From Globisporangium splendens (lineage: Eukaryota; Oomycota; Peronosporomycetes; Pythiales; Pythiaceae), in contig VFIW01000038.1 of assembly GCA_006386115.1 (NCBI GenBank), forward strand, positions 1 through 64,000: a stretch of 64,000 nt of DNA, given 5' to 3'. Positions 33,577 through 43,706 of this stretch are shown here, piece after piece (the stretch's first letter is position 1; each line of letters starts with the position of its first letter). Made by a program: the position numbers and the translations under genes. Below the pieces are notes generated by a model. The model worked only from the letters and a program-made list of their open reading frames with translations. It ran no database searches and was not told the origin of the DNA.

Positions 33577-35115
33577 ATGACAGAGCCTCGGACACTCCCG
33601 TCCTTTCTAAATGGCTTTGATATAGATCGAAAGCGCTAGCGAGCGCCGTGAAATCCGACTGCCCTCCTTGGACGTCGAGCGAGGTGCGTGAGCCCTTGGC
33701 AGCGTCACAATGCCCTAATGTTTAACCTTTAACTTTGTGGTGGTGCATATCAGGATGATACGCTCCGTGCAGCGGTGTACAAGCACGGCGGCAAGAAGTG
33801 GCGCACGATCGCATTGGCGCTGCCGTCGCGCATGGCGTCGCAGTGCAACGCGCGCTGGAACGAGTTGCAGAACGTGGGTACGGCAGTCAAGAAGCCCTGG
33901 AGCTCGGCTGAAGATGCACGCATGGTGGAGCTCGTGCGATCGCATGGACCTGGACGCTGGGCCGTGATCGCGTCGTATCTGCCCGGCCGCAATGGGAAGC
34001 AGTGCCGCGAACGGTGGCACAATCAGCTGAACCCGGACATCAAGAAGGACTCGTGGTCGCCCGAGGAGGATCAGCTGATCGTCGAGCTGCAGACCAAGTA
34101 CGGCAACGCGTGGGCGAAGATCGCGGACCAGCTGCCCGGACGCACGGACAACGCTGTCAAGAACCGCTGGCACTCGTCGCTCTTGAAGTCCGATACGCTC
34201 AAAGCCACCAGCACGTCTTCTTCTTCGACGAACTCCAAGAAGAGCCACAAGAAAGCGTCGCCGAGACCCGGCAAACAACGCAAAGTGGTGTCGGCGCGAG
34301 TGGTAGACGACGAGAATGCGAGTTTGCGTGTAGGCACGGAGCCCGATCCCCAAAAGGGACAATCGTCGCCTACCGGCATCGACGCGAATCTGCACGAGCT
34401 TTGTGGCGAGTTATTGTCCCCAGCAACTAATGCGCCACTGAGTGTCAGAGTCGATGAGGAATCTGTTGAGTCAGCTTCGTTCGAGGAACTGATCCACTCC
34501 GTCACCGTCTGCGCGGCCGATTCGCTGCTTGAGGAACCAGCATCTGTCACCAATAACTGCAGCAGCAGCAGCAGTAACCACGACGTGTTTGAGATTCCGA
34601 CCCTCGACACGTGTTTTTCGGCGATGATCAATCCGTTTGCGATGACGATGATGGATGCACCGGAGGGGCTTGCTGATGATGCGAGTGGTCTCGATGCGCT
34701 GTCACAAAGCCACTTGCCAAACAGTTGTACGCTGCATCTTGACGATCTGGGCAGCTCGAGTAGCCTGCTCTTCAAGGACGACTGCATGGTGGATCCGACA
34801 CGGTACATGGCGACGACAGTGCAACCTGTCAAGTACCCCGCGACACATCTGCAAACTGAGGACGATCAGGCGCTGTTTGAGTCGATTTGGAAAGGCGACG
34901 TTGCGGGTGAGAGTCCGAATCGTGACCCCATGACCAGCAGCAACAACGAAGTGCTCGAGTCAACGTCGTCGTCGGATGCGCCGCCGAGCTATGTTGGTCA
35001 CGACTCCGCCTTGGAGCTGCCATGCGTTCTACAAGCTGAGCATGACGAGGCTCCAAATGCTACAGCGCCAATGGAGGTGTCTGGACCGTCGTACTGTGAG
35101 GATATTTTGCTCTAG
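33577..35115 (+). CDS. Three-repeat MYB transcription factor (R1R2R3)
   Basis: Nuclear DNA-binding protein. Exon 2 (33754-35115) follows a 70-nt intron (33684-33753, GTGCGT...ATCAG). The splice joins WTSSE to DDTLRAAVYKHGGKKW and so completes the first MYB repeat. R2 (WSSAEDARMVELV...W...RW) and R3 (WSPEEDQLIVELQ...W...RW) follow, each with the regularly spaced Trp residues. The remaining 270 residues are acidic/Ser-rich, a likely activation region. The start is not clean: exon 1 has no ATG in the R1 frame after a TGA at 33618. An ATG at 33577 opens a plausible leader (MTEPRTLPSF...) that would join R1 if the A run at 33630-33632 had one more A. A one-base homopolymer error or a missed exon is likely. 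Confidence 0.82.
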
Positions 35116-35568
35116 GAAGCAACCAAACCCCTCCCAGCAGTCTGGGAAAGCTGACAATCGTATTTGTGTGTCTGCGTGGCGTTTATTGAGTGGTAGGAGA
35201 GTAAAACTGGCGTGGAGAGATACCAGGAGCCGAAGGAGTCTTCACAACAACAACAACAACAATAAAAAAAGCTGTAGCATCTTGTTTTCTTCGGGAGTTA
35301 ACCGTGCACTGCTTGTATGTGCGCTCTTCATCCTAGCATCTTTGATTCATTTTGGATTCACATTGACGGTTGAGACAGGAATCTGGCACATGGGTTTTGA
35401 TGGAATTTGGTTTCAATGCAATACTATCTAGTATGGATCATACGTTCGTGGACACGGTCAGGAATGGAAGCAAAGTGCCAAGCTCATGATACAGGTGTCG
35501 TGTGCAACCAACTCTGTCGATCTATTCCCAAACTGCTTTCTTGGCTGAATCATGCCGCAGCGGTGCAT
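35116..35568. other. Intergenic, MYB downstream region
   Basis: Downstream region of the MYB gene; contains the (CAA)n tract at 35243-35262 followed by an A run. Nothing else recognised. Confidence 0.5.
35243..35262 (+). repeat. (CAA)n microsatellite
   Basis: Six to seven CAA units followed by AATAAAAAAA, within the likely 3' UTR of the MYB gene. Confidence 0.85.
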
Positions 35569-36537
35569 AGTGCGACTCAAGACCAATTGCGCACACCACT
35601 AAAAAGTTTGCATGCTAGTCCATCGATAATTTGAGCGCGACAAGGCAGTGGTCAACCAGAGTTTTTGACCCGCATCAGATGAAGAATGATCCGACCAGCC
35701 CAGTGAGGCATGAACTTGTCGTGGAGACAGTAGCACTTGTAATAGAAGATATCGCCTCTCGAAATGCGTACGCGCCAAAAGTATCTTTCGTCACCAAATG
35801 CTAGCGCAACTTTCATTCGCGAGACATGACCAGCAGATCTCCTTTGTGAAGCGGGGCAACAGAGCTCATCAAGCTATTCGCACCAGTCAAGACATCAGCG
35901 TTACTGTGCTGTATCGTTCGCAGTCATCTTTCTCATCTGTCTGCATGTGTGCAAGAGCATAACCATGTTGGGGGAAGACACTGCGATGATGATGACGAAG
36001 TGAAATGAGACTGTCATGGCCTCGTCTACTGTACGTTTGCCCGTGGTGTTCCAAGCTAAAGTCTAAAGTCGATTTGACATGCAGGATTGAGGAGCACTCA
36101 TCATAGGATCTTAGCTACCATTGTCTCTGGAGTTGCAGTTGCCCATCCGTGATGGTTTGACACTCTTTCGCGATACGCACCTAGGAACAACAGCGACAAG
36201 CAAACATGCTCGAGATCTAGGCAGCCGAGGTCAACCAGCGCATCACCGCTACTTGATTCATGACGAGACGGGCGTGGAGACGTCCTCCTGGCTCATGCTG
36301 TCGCTGGGTCAAAAGCATTTGACTTTGGGGTACTCGGTCGCATACTATTACTCAGCGGAAGATGCCGCAGATTATGATCATGGTGTGATACTGGAAGTGG
36401 TTGCCATCTCCAAGCGTCTCTCCCAGAACCGTACCTCAACGAGCGCGTTCTCACGGCATCCTCTTCCTCGTGATTAATCGCGATCGCGTGAGGTTCTTTC
36501 GCAGGGAGACTCGCAACAACTCCGGAAACACAAGAAT

Positions 36538-36790
36538 GGCTCATTTATTCCGAGCAACGCCAGATTCGGTGAGATTCTCCTGCTGCCGCACATGGCGTGA
36601 GCTCGGGTACGGTGCTTCGGCGACGAGCCCATTAACAGCAACATGCTTACTCGCGAGGCCGGCGCTGCAACTTTGGCTCACTCGTGGAGTGAGTGGTTCC
36701 ACTGTCTGGCATCGAGTTTCGGAATATGGCTCACATCTGTACTTTCTCATGCAACTTCAAGTTGCTCAGGAGTTGAATCATGGTCAGCAT
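36538..36790 (+). repeat. High-identity 250-bp segment, first copy
   Basis: Nearly identical to 38494-38745 although the flanking array units are strongly diverged. A more diverged version of the same segment is at about 37396-37590. Confidence 0.85.
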
Positions 36791-38493
36791 CGGTGTGATC
36801 TCGGTGGATCAAGGGGAGCGGAGGCATCAGTGTGCCGTCATCGCCTCTCTAAGCCGACGCACGTAAAAGCGTTTGCTGTCATCACCAGAAGCTCGCGCAA
36901 CAACTTTTCATTTTCCGAGACTCCCTGCTTGCCCATTCGTTGTTTGGTCCGAGGTTCCACGCGCAAGCGTTAATTCGATCCTCAAGTCAGAGAAGGTCTC
37001 ATGCTTGCATGCATGCAAGCGCATAACCATGTTGGGAGAAGGCATCGCGATGATGGCCGCGAAGTGAAGTGAGACTGCTGTGTAGTGGCCTCGTCTATTG
37101 TAGTTTTAGTCCTGGCTTTCTTGTTAAAATTTGGCCGCTACTGTAAAGTCGATCCTGAAATGTAGGATTGGAGAACTCACCACAGGCATTCTCAGACCAC
37201 TTTCGTCCCTAGGCTTGACGGTGATGATGGTGTGATACCGAAAGTAGCTGCGATCTTCCCTCGTCTCTTAGAACCGTATCTCAATGAGCACGCTATCACG
37301 ACATCCACTTTTCGTGATTAATCGTGATTTTCTCTCCTCAGTATAACTCAGTAACACACAAGGTGAGTTATTTTGTTTCTCCACCTTGCTGGAGGTGAGA
37401 TTCGGCGAGAATCTCCCTCGCCGCGGGCAGCATAAGCTGTAGTGCAGTACTTTTGACGGCGGGGCTCGATCACCAACGAGTTACTTAGTAATGGGACGAG
37501 CGCTACAACTGTGGTCCACACGTGGAGTTGTCGATTCCCGTATTGACTTCCTAGCATCGGTTTCCAATCTTACTTTCTCGTGCAGCTCCAATCACTAAAA
37601 GGCTGAATGGTGCATCCACAGAGTAGCGACTCAGTCACACACGCACCAGAGAGGAACAGTCTGATCAGTTCCGTGTCTGAGTACAACAGTGTAAGATGCC
37701 GCCTCTCGAAATGCGTACGCACCAAAAATGTATCTTTCGTCACCAAATGCTAGCGCAACCATTCATCCGCGAGACATGGCCAACACACTCCCTTCTATTC
37801 CATTAGTTAGTGCGGGGCATCACGCGCGAGCGTTCATTCATTTCTTAGAAGAGAAGTCTTCCTGTCGAAATGCATGCAAGTGCGCAATCATAGTGGGGAG
37901 ATGCACCGTGATGGTGGTCGCGAAGTAAATGGGATTGCCATGGGCTCGTCTACCGTGCTTAGTAGTAGACTTGTAGCTACAAAAATAACCCCTGCTATTC
38001 TGAGTCGACATGAGCATTGCTGGATTGGAGCACTCATCGCAGTGTCCTCGGACCACTTTTGTCTCTGGAGTTGCAGTTGTCTGCCACTGAGGGTCTGACA
38101 CTCATGTGCGGTATGTGACTTTGAATTGCAGGATACGCCAGCGACAACACATGCAGGAGACCCAAGAAGCCGAGGGCAGCAGACCCATCACTGTCACTTT
38201 GTTTCTGAATGCGCGTGCTCCTAGCAGTGAACGTGCATGCGATCTGAGAAAAGCCTCACGCATCACCCTCACTTGATTCCTGGAGGCACGCACTCCGTTA
38301 CAGAGGCGTCTTTAACTTTGGGTGGTCCGTAACACACCGCTCAGCTAGTGGTGTGATGCTGAAAGTCGTTGCCATCTCCAAGCGTCTCTCAGAACCGTAT
38401 ATCAGCGGATGAGTTGCACTGCGTGGTAATGATTCGTGACAGTGAAGTTTTCTCGTTCGTGGACTCAAAAGAACATTTTGAACACAATAATTA

Positions 38494-38745
38494 CTCGTTT
38501 ATTCCGAGCAAAGCCAGATTCGATGAGGTTCTCCTGCTGCCGCACATGGCGTGAGCTCGGGTACGGTGCTTCGGCGACGAGCCCATTAACAGCAACATGC
38601 TTACTCGCGAGACCGGCGCTGCAACTTTGGCTCACTCGTGGAGTGAGTGGTTCCACTGTCTGGCATCGAGTTTCGGAATATGGCTCTCATCTGTACTTTC
38701 TCATGCAACTTCAAGTTACTCAGGAGTTGAATCATAGTCAGCATC
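38494..38745 (+). repeat. High-identity 250-bp segment, second copy
   Basis: Second copy of 36538-36790, same orientation, differing at only a handful of positions. Both copies keep a minus-strand open frame of about 60 codons, most likely by shared descent rather than coding function. Confidence 0.85.
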
Positions 38746-40060
38746 CACGCAAATAGTGCCTCCGACCGATTGCGCGCTCGTACTGTTTGTTCACGCAGAC
38801 GAAATGCAGTGAAGGACGCAGTTGAGTTTGCATCTCAATCCATCGAGATTTAAGCGCAACTAACCAACCAACCTTACCAGACGAGGAATCACCAACCGGT
38901 TCAGTCTCGAATCGATTTTCCAAAGATTGAGTAGTACAATAGAGATGCCACCTCTCCAAATGCATACGCATTAAGCCTGTCTTTCGCCATCAGAGGCTCG
39001 CGCAACTTTCATTTACGAGACGTGGCCAATAAGCTTCGTCCTCCTCCTTCGTTCAGTGGTTGGGGCATCACGCGCGAGCTTTCATTCAGTCCTTTGAGTG
39101 CCACGAACTTTCTTCTCCTGCATGCATGCGTGCACGTGCATAACCTTATTGGGGGGACGCACCGCGATGATAACCAATGAGTGAGTTGAGACTGTGGTGG
39201 CCATGCCTACTGTACCTTCAGCCGAAATATTTGACGTTCAAAACTGCTGCGGCTGTAAAATCGACATGGCATGCAGAATTGGAACATTCCCTCATCGCAC
39301 ACGCCGTCGGGCCACTTTCGTTTCTAGCTTGATGACGATGATGGTGTGATACAGAAAGTGTTTTTTTTCATTTCCACGCATCTCTCAGAACCGCATAGAA
39401 ATGGGTACGCTGACACGATATCCGAAATAAGACTAGTCTCGTCTACTGTGTAGCCTTTGCAGTTGCAATCTTTCGATATTGCAAAGTTGATATGATATGC
39501 TAGCCCATGCTGTCCACGACGAGGGAGAATCTCCCCGAGTCTCGCCACTGACCAAAGTCGCGGATGAAAATGAATCATTCTTGTGCTTATGAAGATGTTG
39601 CATGTACTACCCGACGACAGACCTTCACTTAGTGATAGCGTAGCCGCTGACATGGTTCTGAGAGACGAGCGAAGATGGCAGCCACTTCCGGTATCGCACC
39701 GCCACCATCACCTGCGGCAACATCCGCTGAGTGGTATGCGGCCGACCGCTTCGAGTTAAACAATACTGACTCGGTAACAGCATGAGCCAAGGTGTCTCCC
39801 CGCACTTGTCTTTCAAGACAAAAAAATGAATCAAGTAGCGGTGATGCGTCTGGTGACCTCGGCTACTTGGGTCTCAGTCATGCTTGTCGCTGGCGTATAC
39901 TGTATCTCCTACGTGCATACCGTTATCGCGAAAGAGTGCTGATGAATGATTGCAAGTCCAGAGACAAGAGTGGCCAGAAGTGGATGCCTGTGGTGAGTGC
40001 TCCTCAATCCTACGTGTCAAGTCAACTTTTCAACCGCGGCAACGCTTTAACTTGAAGGCT

Positions 40061-40862
40061 ACGACTAAAAGCCCAATCGGCGAGGACATTCTAGCCTCAT
40101 TTCTCTTCGTGATCATCATCGTGGTGCCTTCCCCTCTATGATTCTCCGCTTGCACACGTGCAGACATGAGAACATTTGCTACCTAAATAAATGATGCTGC
40201 AACGTTGCTGCCACTCTGCCTCTTTGACTGGCATGAGCTGCTGGATGAATGGGTTCTTTTGTGCGCCCGCGCAACTTTTTCATACGCGTTTACCTGCCGA
40301 TCGCGGAGCGAGGGAACCAATCTCGTGTGACTCTTTGACTCACAGACCATCATTCTGCATCTGAGTACCTTGACGTTGCACGAGAAAGTGCAGCATCTGT
40401 CCGAGCCATTTTCGGAAACCCGACGCGACACACTCAAGATGGAATCGCCTGACTCAACGTGTGTGGCTGGAGTTGCGGCGCTCCTCTTGTCACTAAGTGT
40501 GCGCACAACTTTCAAACGCCAAAAGTATGTCGTTGAGGATAGGCGCCAGGAGCACACGGAGTTTAAAGATTAACGGGTCTTTTATGGGGACAACGTTCCA
40601 GCTTGTATCTGCAAAAGCATCGATCCACAACGATTGCGGGAACTCTATTCACGGGACACCAACGTTATTTGCGGAGACCAACTCCACGGCTTCACGAACC
40701 ATAAATTAACAAAGATGGGTACACCTCCACGAAGATACACAAACCAGCTTGATTGGAAATTATTGCATTTCGCAATGCACAGAATATATGAGAAAAAGGA
40801 ACAACGGTGGTTACATCTACAGCCATTCCTTCACAATATCTACGAGACCTCGAGGGTTTTCT
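40061..40862. other. Intergenic spacer
   Basis: Between the repeat array and the left arm of the inverted duplication. Nothing recognised. Confidence 0.45.
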
Positions 40863-40865
40863 CTG

Positions 40866-42416
40866 TTACACGAACTCGATGGCAGGCGTCTCGACGCCAG
40901 CGTACTTTGGCGACGCTGCCTTCCCGCCCGTCTGGCCACCACGGTGGAACAGCGCCTCGATGTCCTCCAACAGCACGCCCTTCGTCTCCGGACAATTGTA
41001 CCACACGAACAGACCCGACACGAGGCACGTGACGCAGAACAGGAAGAAGACGCCGTTGATGTTGAGCGACGGGAAGAGCTTGACGACCCACGTCATGCAC
41101 GTTCCCATGATCCAGTTGGACATGGTCGAGAGCGACACAGCCTTGGCGCGCACGTTCATGGGGAAGATCTCGGCCGGGTAGATCCAGCAGACGGGTCCCC
41201 ACGAGATGGCAAAGTTGAAGATGAAGAACGACGTGCCGAGGATGATGATGTAGCCAGCGACCTTGGAGCAGCCCGAGTTGTCCGTGTTGCCGTCGCAGCC
41301 GACGGTGAACGTGATCCCCGAGAGCACGTGGCCGAGCACCATGCCGAGGGCGCCGAGCAGCAGCAGCTGGCGACGACCGAACGTGTCCACCCAGCGCATC
41401 GCCGGGATCGTGCTCACAAAATTGACGATCGACAGGATGAGCACGGACAGGATGCCGTCGCCGACCACGTCCTTGAAGATGAGACCGCCGTACGTGAACA
41501 TGGGGTTGATTCCCGTGGCTTGCTGGAGCACCTGGAGGAACATGGCGATGAGCACGCGCTTGAGGATCGAAGGTTCGAGCAGCTCCTTCCATCCGGCGGC
41601 GTCGCCCTCGGACGCGATCTGGTCGCCGATGGCCTGCAGCTCACGGCCGACGTTGTCGGTCATGCGCAGCCGCTTGAGCTCGACCTCGGCGGCGTCCTTT
41701 CCCTTGTGCACATACGTCCAGCGCGGACTCTCGGGAACGCAGAAGATACCGCACATGACGATGATTGGCGCGGCCATGGCCACTCCGTTCGTCACGCGCC
41801 AGCCGTGCGCGTCGTCTTCGACGATCAGGTTGACGATGTTGGCGAGCAGCAGACCCGTGACGATGGTCATCTGCATGAACCCCGAGAGGAAGCCGCGGAG
41901 CTCCTTGGGAGCCATCTCCGCGCCGAAGATCGGCAGCGAGAACGACGAGTTGCCGACGCCGATGCCCTGGATCACGCGCGCCGTCAGCAGCAGTCCGTGC
42001 TCTTGCGACGGGTTGAAGCACACCCACGACGTACCGATGCAGAAGAGCATACCCGCCGCGAAGATCGTCATGCGGCGACCGAACTTGTCGGCGATCCAGC
42101 CGCCGAGCAGCGCACCGAAGATGCAGCCGATGTTGTACGTCATGTTGTACCAGAGCGTGAAATCGAGCCAGCGCGTCGGGAGCTTGTCGGACGACCGCGT
42201 GCAGTCGAACTCGGTCTGCTCGTGCCAGCCGATGCAGTAGTCGTTGAGGAAGGACTTCATGACGAGCACACCGCCCGTGACCCCCTGGTCGTACCCGAAG
42301 AAGAGACCGCCGAGCGACGCGAAGATGCAGACGATGACGGCATAGCGCCGGCTTCCTTCAGTCGGGGCGTTGTCACTGCCGTGGTCCTGTAGGTTGATCG
42401 GAGCTCCGCCAGCCAT
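40866..42416 (-). CDS. MFS sugar transporter (inverted copy 1)
   Basis: 516-aa sugar porter family protein of the plasma membrane, ATG 42416, TAA 40866, no intron. Family motifs in order: GGLFFGYDQGVTGGV (36-50) at helix 1, GGWIADKFGRR after helix 2, RVIQGIGVG in helix 4, PESPRW after helix 6, QQATGINPMFTY in helix 7, RWVDTFGRR after helix 8, WIYPAEIFP in helix 10, and PETKG after helix 12. An extracellular Cys-containing loop follows helix 1. This is typical of H+-coupled hexose or related sugar importers; the exact sugar is not predictable. The tail ends in EFV, against ESV in the other copy. It shares the inverted core promoter and leader with copy 2, so both are probably expressed alike. 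Confidence 0.93.
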   Translation of the reverse strand: MAGGAPINLQDHGSDNAPTEGSRRYAVIVCIFASLGGLFFGYDQGVTGGVLVMKSFLNDYCIGWHEQTEFDCTRSSDKLPTRWLDFTLWYNMTYNIGCIFGALLGGWIADKFGRRMTIFAAGMLFCIGTSWVCFNPSQEHGLLLTARVIQGIGVGNSSFSLPIFGAEMAPKELRGFLSGFMQMTIVTGLLLANIVNLIVEDDAHGWRVTNGVAMAAPIIVMCGIFCVPESPRWTYVHKGKDAAEVELKRLRMTDNVGRELQAIGDQIASEGDAAGWKELLEPSILKRVLIAMFLQVLQQATGINPMFTYGGLIFKDVVGDGILSVLILSIVNFVSTIPAMRWVDTFGRRQLLLLGALGMVLGHVLSGITFTVGCDGNTDNSGCSKVAGYIIILGTSFFIFNFAISWGPVCWIYPAEIFPMNVRAKAVSLSTMSNWIMGTCMTWVVKLFPSLNINGVFFLFCVTCLVSGLFVWYNCPETKGVLLEDIEALFHRGGQTGGKAASPKYAGVETPAIEFV

Positions 42417-42504
42417 GGTTCTTGAGTGTTGTGAGGACTTGGTAGCAGTTGAGTGTTGTGGAGGCTGGTGGTGTGCAATGGACTCGACGTGAGACGAACG
42501 AAGG

Positions 42505-42518
42505 AAATTGGCGAATGA
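42505..42518 (-). promoter_or_regulatory. Core promoter of sugar transporter copy 1
   Basis: Read on the minus strand TCATTCGCCAATTT, one mismatch (the second Y is G) to the oomycete core consensus, 89 bases before the ATG. It is mirrored exactly at 43605-43618. Confidence 0.7.
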
Positions 42519-42531
42519 GACTCGGAGTGCT

Positions 42532-43586
42532 GTGCCGCCTGTGAATGGGGAGAAACAAATATCGTTGAGCGGTTGGTTGCTGAACGCAAGTTGAAGGTGC
42601 TGGATTGAGGCAATGAATCAAGTGTCCAGCTGGGGCGTGCGGTTAAGTGAAAATACAGACGGATGCTCAGATCTGAAGATCACGAAGGTCTGTCATTACC
42701 CCTGATCCTTGTTACAAGAGAAGACGACGACGATGGGCTGCCACTGAATCGGACAGGTTTGGCCAGGCGTTCAACCAGAAGAAACGACCCAGACGAACCG
42801 ATTGACAGGCAAGAAGGGAAAAGAACCTGAAACTCCACCATGCAGAACTTGAAGCCAGTGGTGCGGTAACGACCCGAGCGTTGAAGTTGAGGAAGCAAAC
42901 CGCATCGGTGCAACAATTACGAAAGAGTCTGCGCACTGGTAAAATGAATCAAGTAGCAACAGATGCTGCTGCCAATCCTGACAACAAAGATCAACGACGT
43001 CTCTCTCTCTCTCTCTCTCTCTCTCTCGACTCAATTCACGACTTGGGCTCACTGCATTTCGCATAGAGTATCAGTGCATACTGTAAAATTGCTTGCTTTC
43101 TCATTGGAGCGAGTGGGGGGAACCTGAAACATATCAATCAAGTCCTGCTGGGTTCTTTTTCTTTGTCAGTCGCATTACGAGCGCTGTTGATTAGTCTTGT
43201 TGGTCACAATGAATTGCTCGTCTTCATGTGCGCTCTTGGTCTCAACTTAACATGAAAGTGGATAGAGAAACGGACATCTGGCATCCTTTCCCTCTGTTCT
43301 TGTGCAGGATGATGCTGAAACGCGCACAAGTACACTCGCATTTCTATTTTCAATCAAGTGAGAAACGAGCGACTGCTGGCCGAACACCAAGCCAAAAAGA
43401 TCAAGAAGTGCGAGAGAGGAGAGCAGATGTACAGGAAAGCAGACCTCCTTTGATCTCCCGTACAGCTGTTGGGACGAGTGAGTGTACATTAGATCGGCAG
43501 GTTGCATGCAGATGCCGAGACCCGTGATTGGCAATATCGAGCACAACTTGGTCAAGAGCTGAGAAACGACACCAGTGCCGGCTAAA
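42532..43586. other. Unique spacer between inverted arms
   Basis: 1055 bases separating the two 5' ends. It is not palindromic and no gene is recognised. It holds a CT microsatellite and probably upstream control elements for both transporters. Confidence 0.6.
43000..43027. repeat. (CT)13 microsatellite
   Basis: Uninterrupted CT run within the spacer of the inverted duplication. Confidence 0.92.
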
Positions 43587-43604
43587 AGCACTCCCTCAAG
43601 AGTC

Positions 43605-43618
43605 TCATTCGCCAATTT
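43605..43618 (+). promoter_or_regulatory. Core promoter of sugar transporter copy 2
   Basis: TCATTCGCCAATTT, one mismatch to the oomycete core, 89 bases before ATG 43707; identical to its mirror at 42505-42518. Confidence 0.7.
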
Positions 43619-43706
43619 CCTTCGTTCGTCTCACGTCGAGTCCGTTGCACACCACCAGCCTCCACAACACTCAACTGCTACCAAGTCCTCACAACACTCA
43701 AGAACC

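Larger units (their letters stand above)
35569..40060. repeat. Array of diverged ~1-kb repeat units
   Basis: Gene-poor array of at least four direct units and one inverted partial unit. Landmarks recur in the same order: a GCCTCTCGAAATGCGTACGC-like segment (about 35752, 36862, 37692, 38950), GCATAACCATGTTGGG-like (35955, 37020, 37885, 39137), AAGTCGA...GCAGGATTG-like (36063, 37145, 38003, 39256), and GGTGTGATAC...TCTCAGAACCG-like (36385, 37228, 38350, 39340). An inverted copy of the last is near 39650-39720. Units are diverged and broken by indels. No transposase, reverse transcriptase or long conserved frame is visible, so it may be a decayed non-autonomous element family amplified in tandem. 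Confidence 0.75.
40863..42531 (-). repeat. Inverted duplication, left arm
   Basis: Reverse complement of 43587-45260. Identity covers the full sugar transporter gene, its 5' leader and core promoter, and stops abruptly three bases after the stop codon. The inner end differs by a 5-base indel next to AGCACTCC. I see only a few substitutions over 1.67 kb. Confidence 0.93.

Noticed and set aside
35569..40060. Repeat array as a CRISPR locus
   Set aside because: Units are about 1 kb, diverged and without short identical repeats or spacers; the genome is eukaryotic.
40749..42392. Long plus-strand frame (547 codons) opposite sugar transporter copy 1, and its mirror at 43731-45323
   Set aside because: His/Arg/Asp/Glu-rich composition typical of an antisense shadow in GC-rich codons; the transporter frame has every family motif.
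43247..43615. Minus-strand 122-codon frame in the spacer of the inverted duplication
   Set aside because: Somewhat hydrophobic but overlaps the duplicated leader and has no recognisable family; not supported as a gene.
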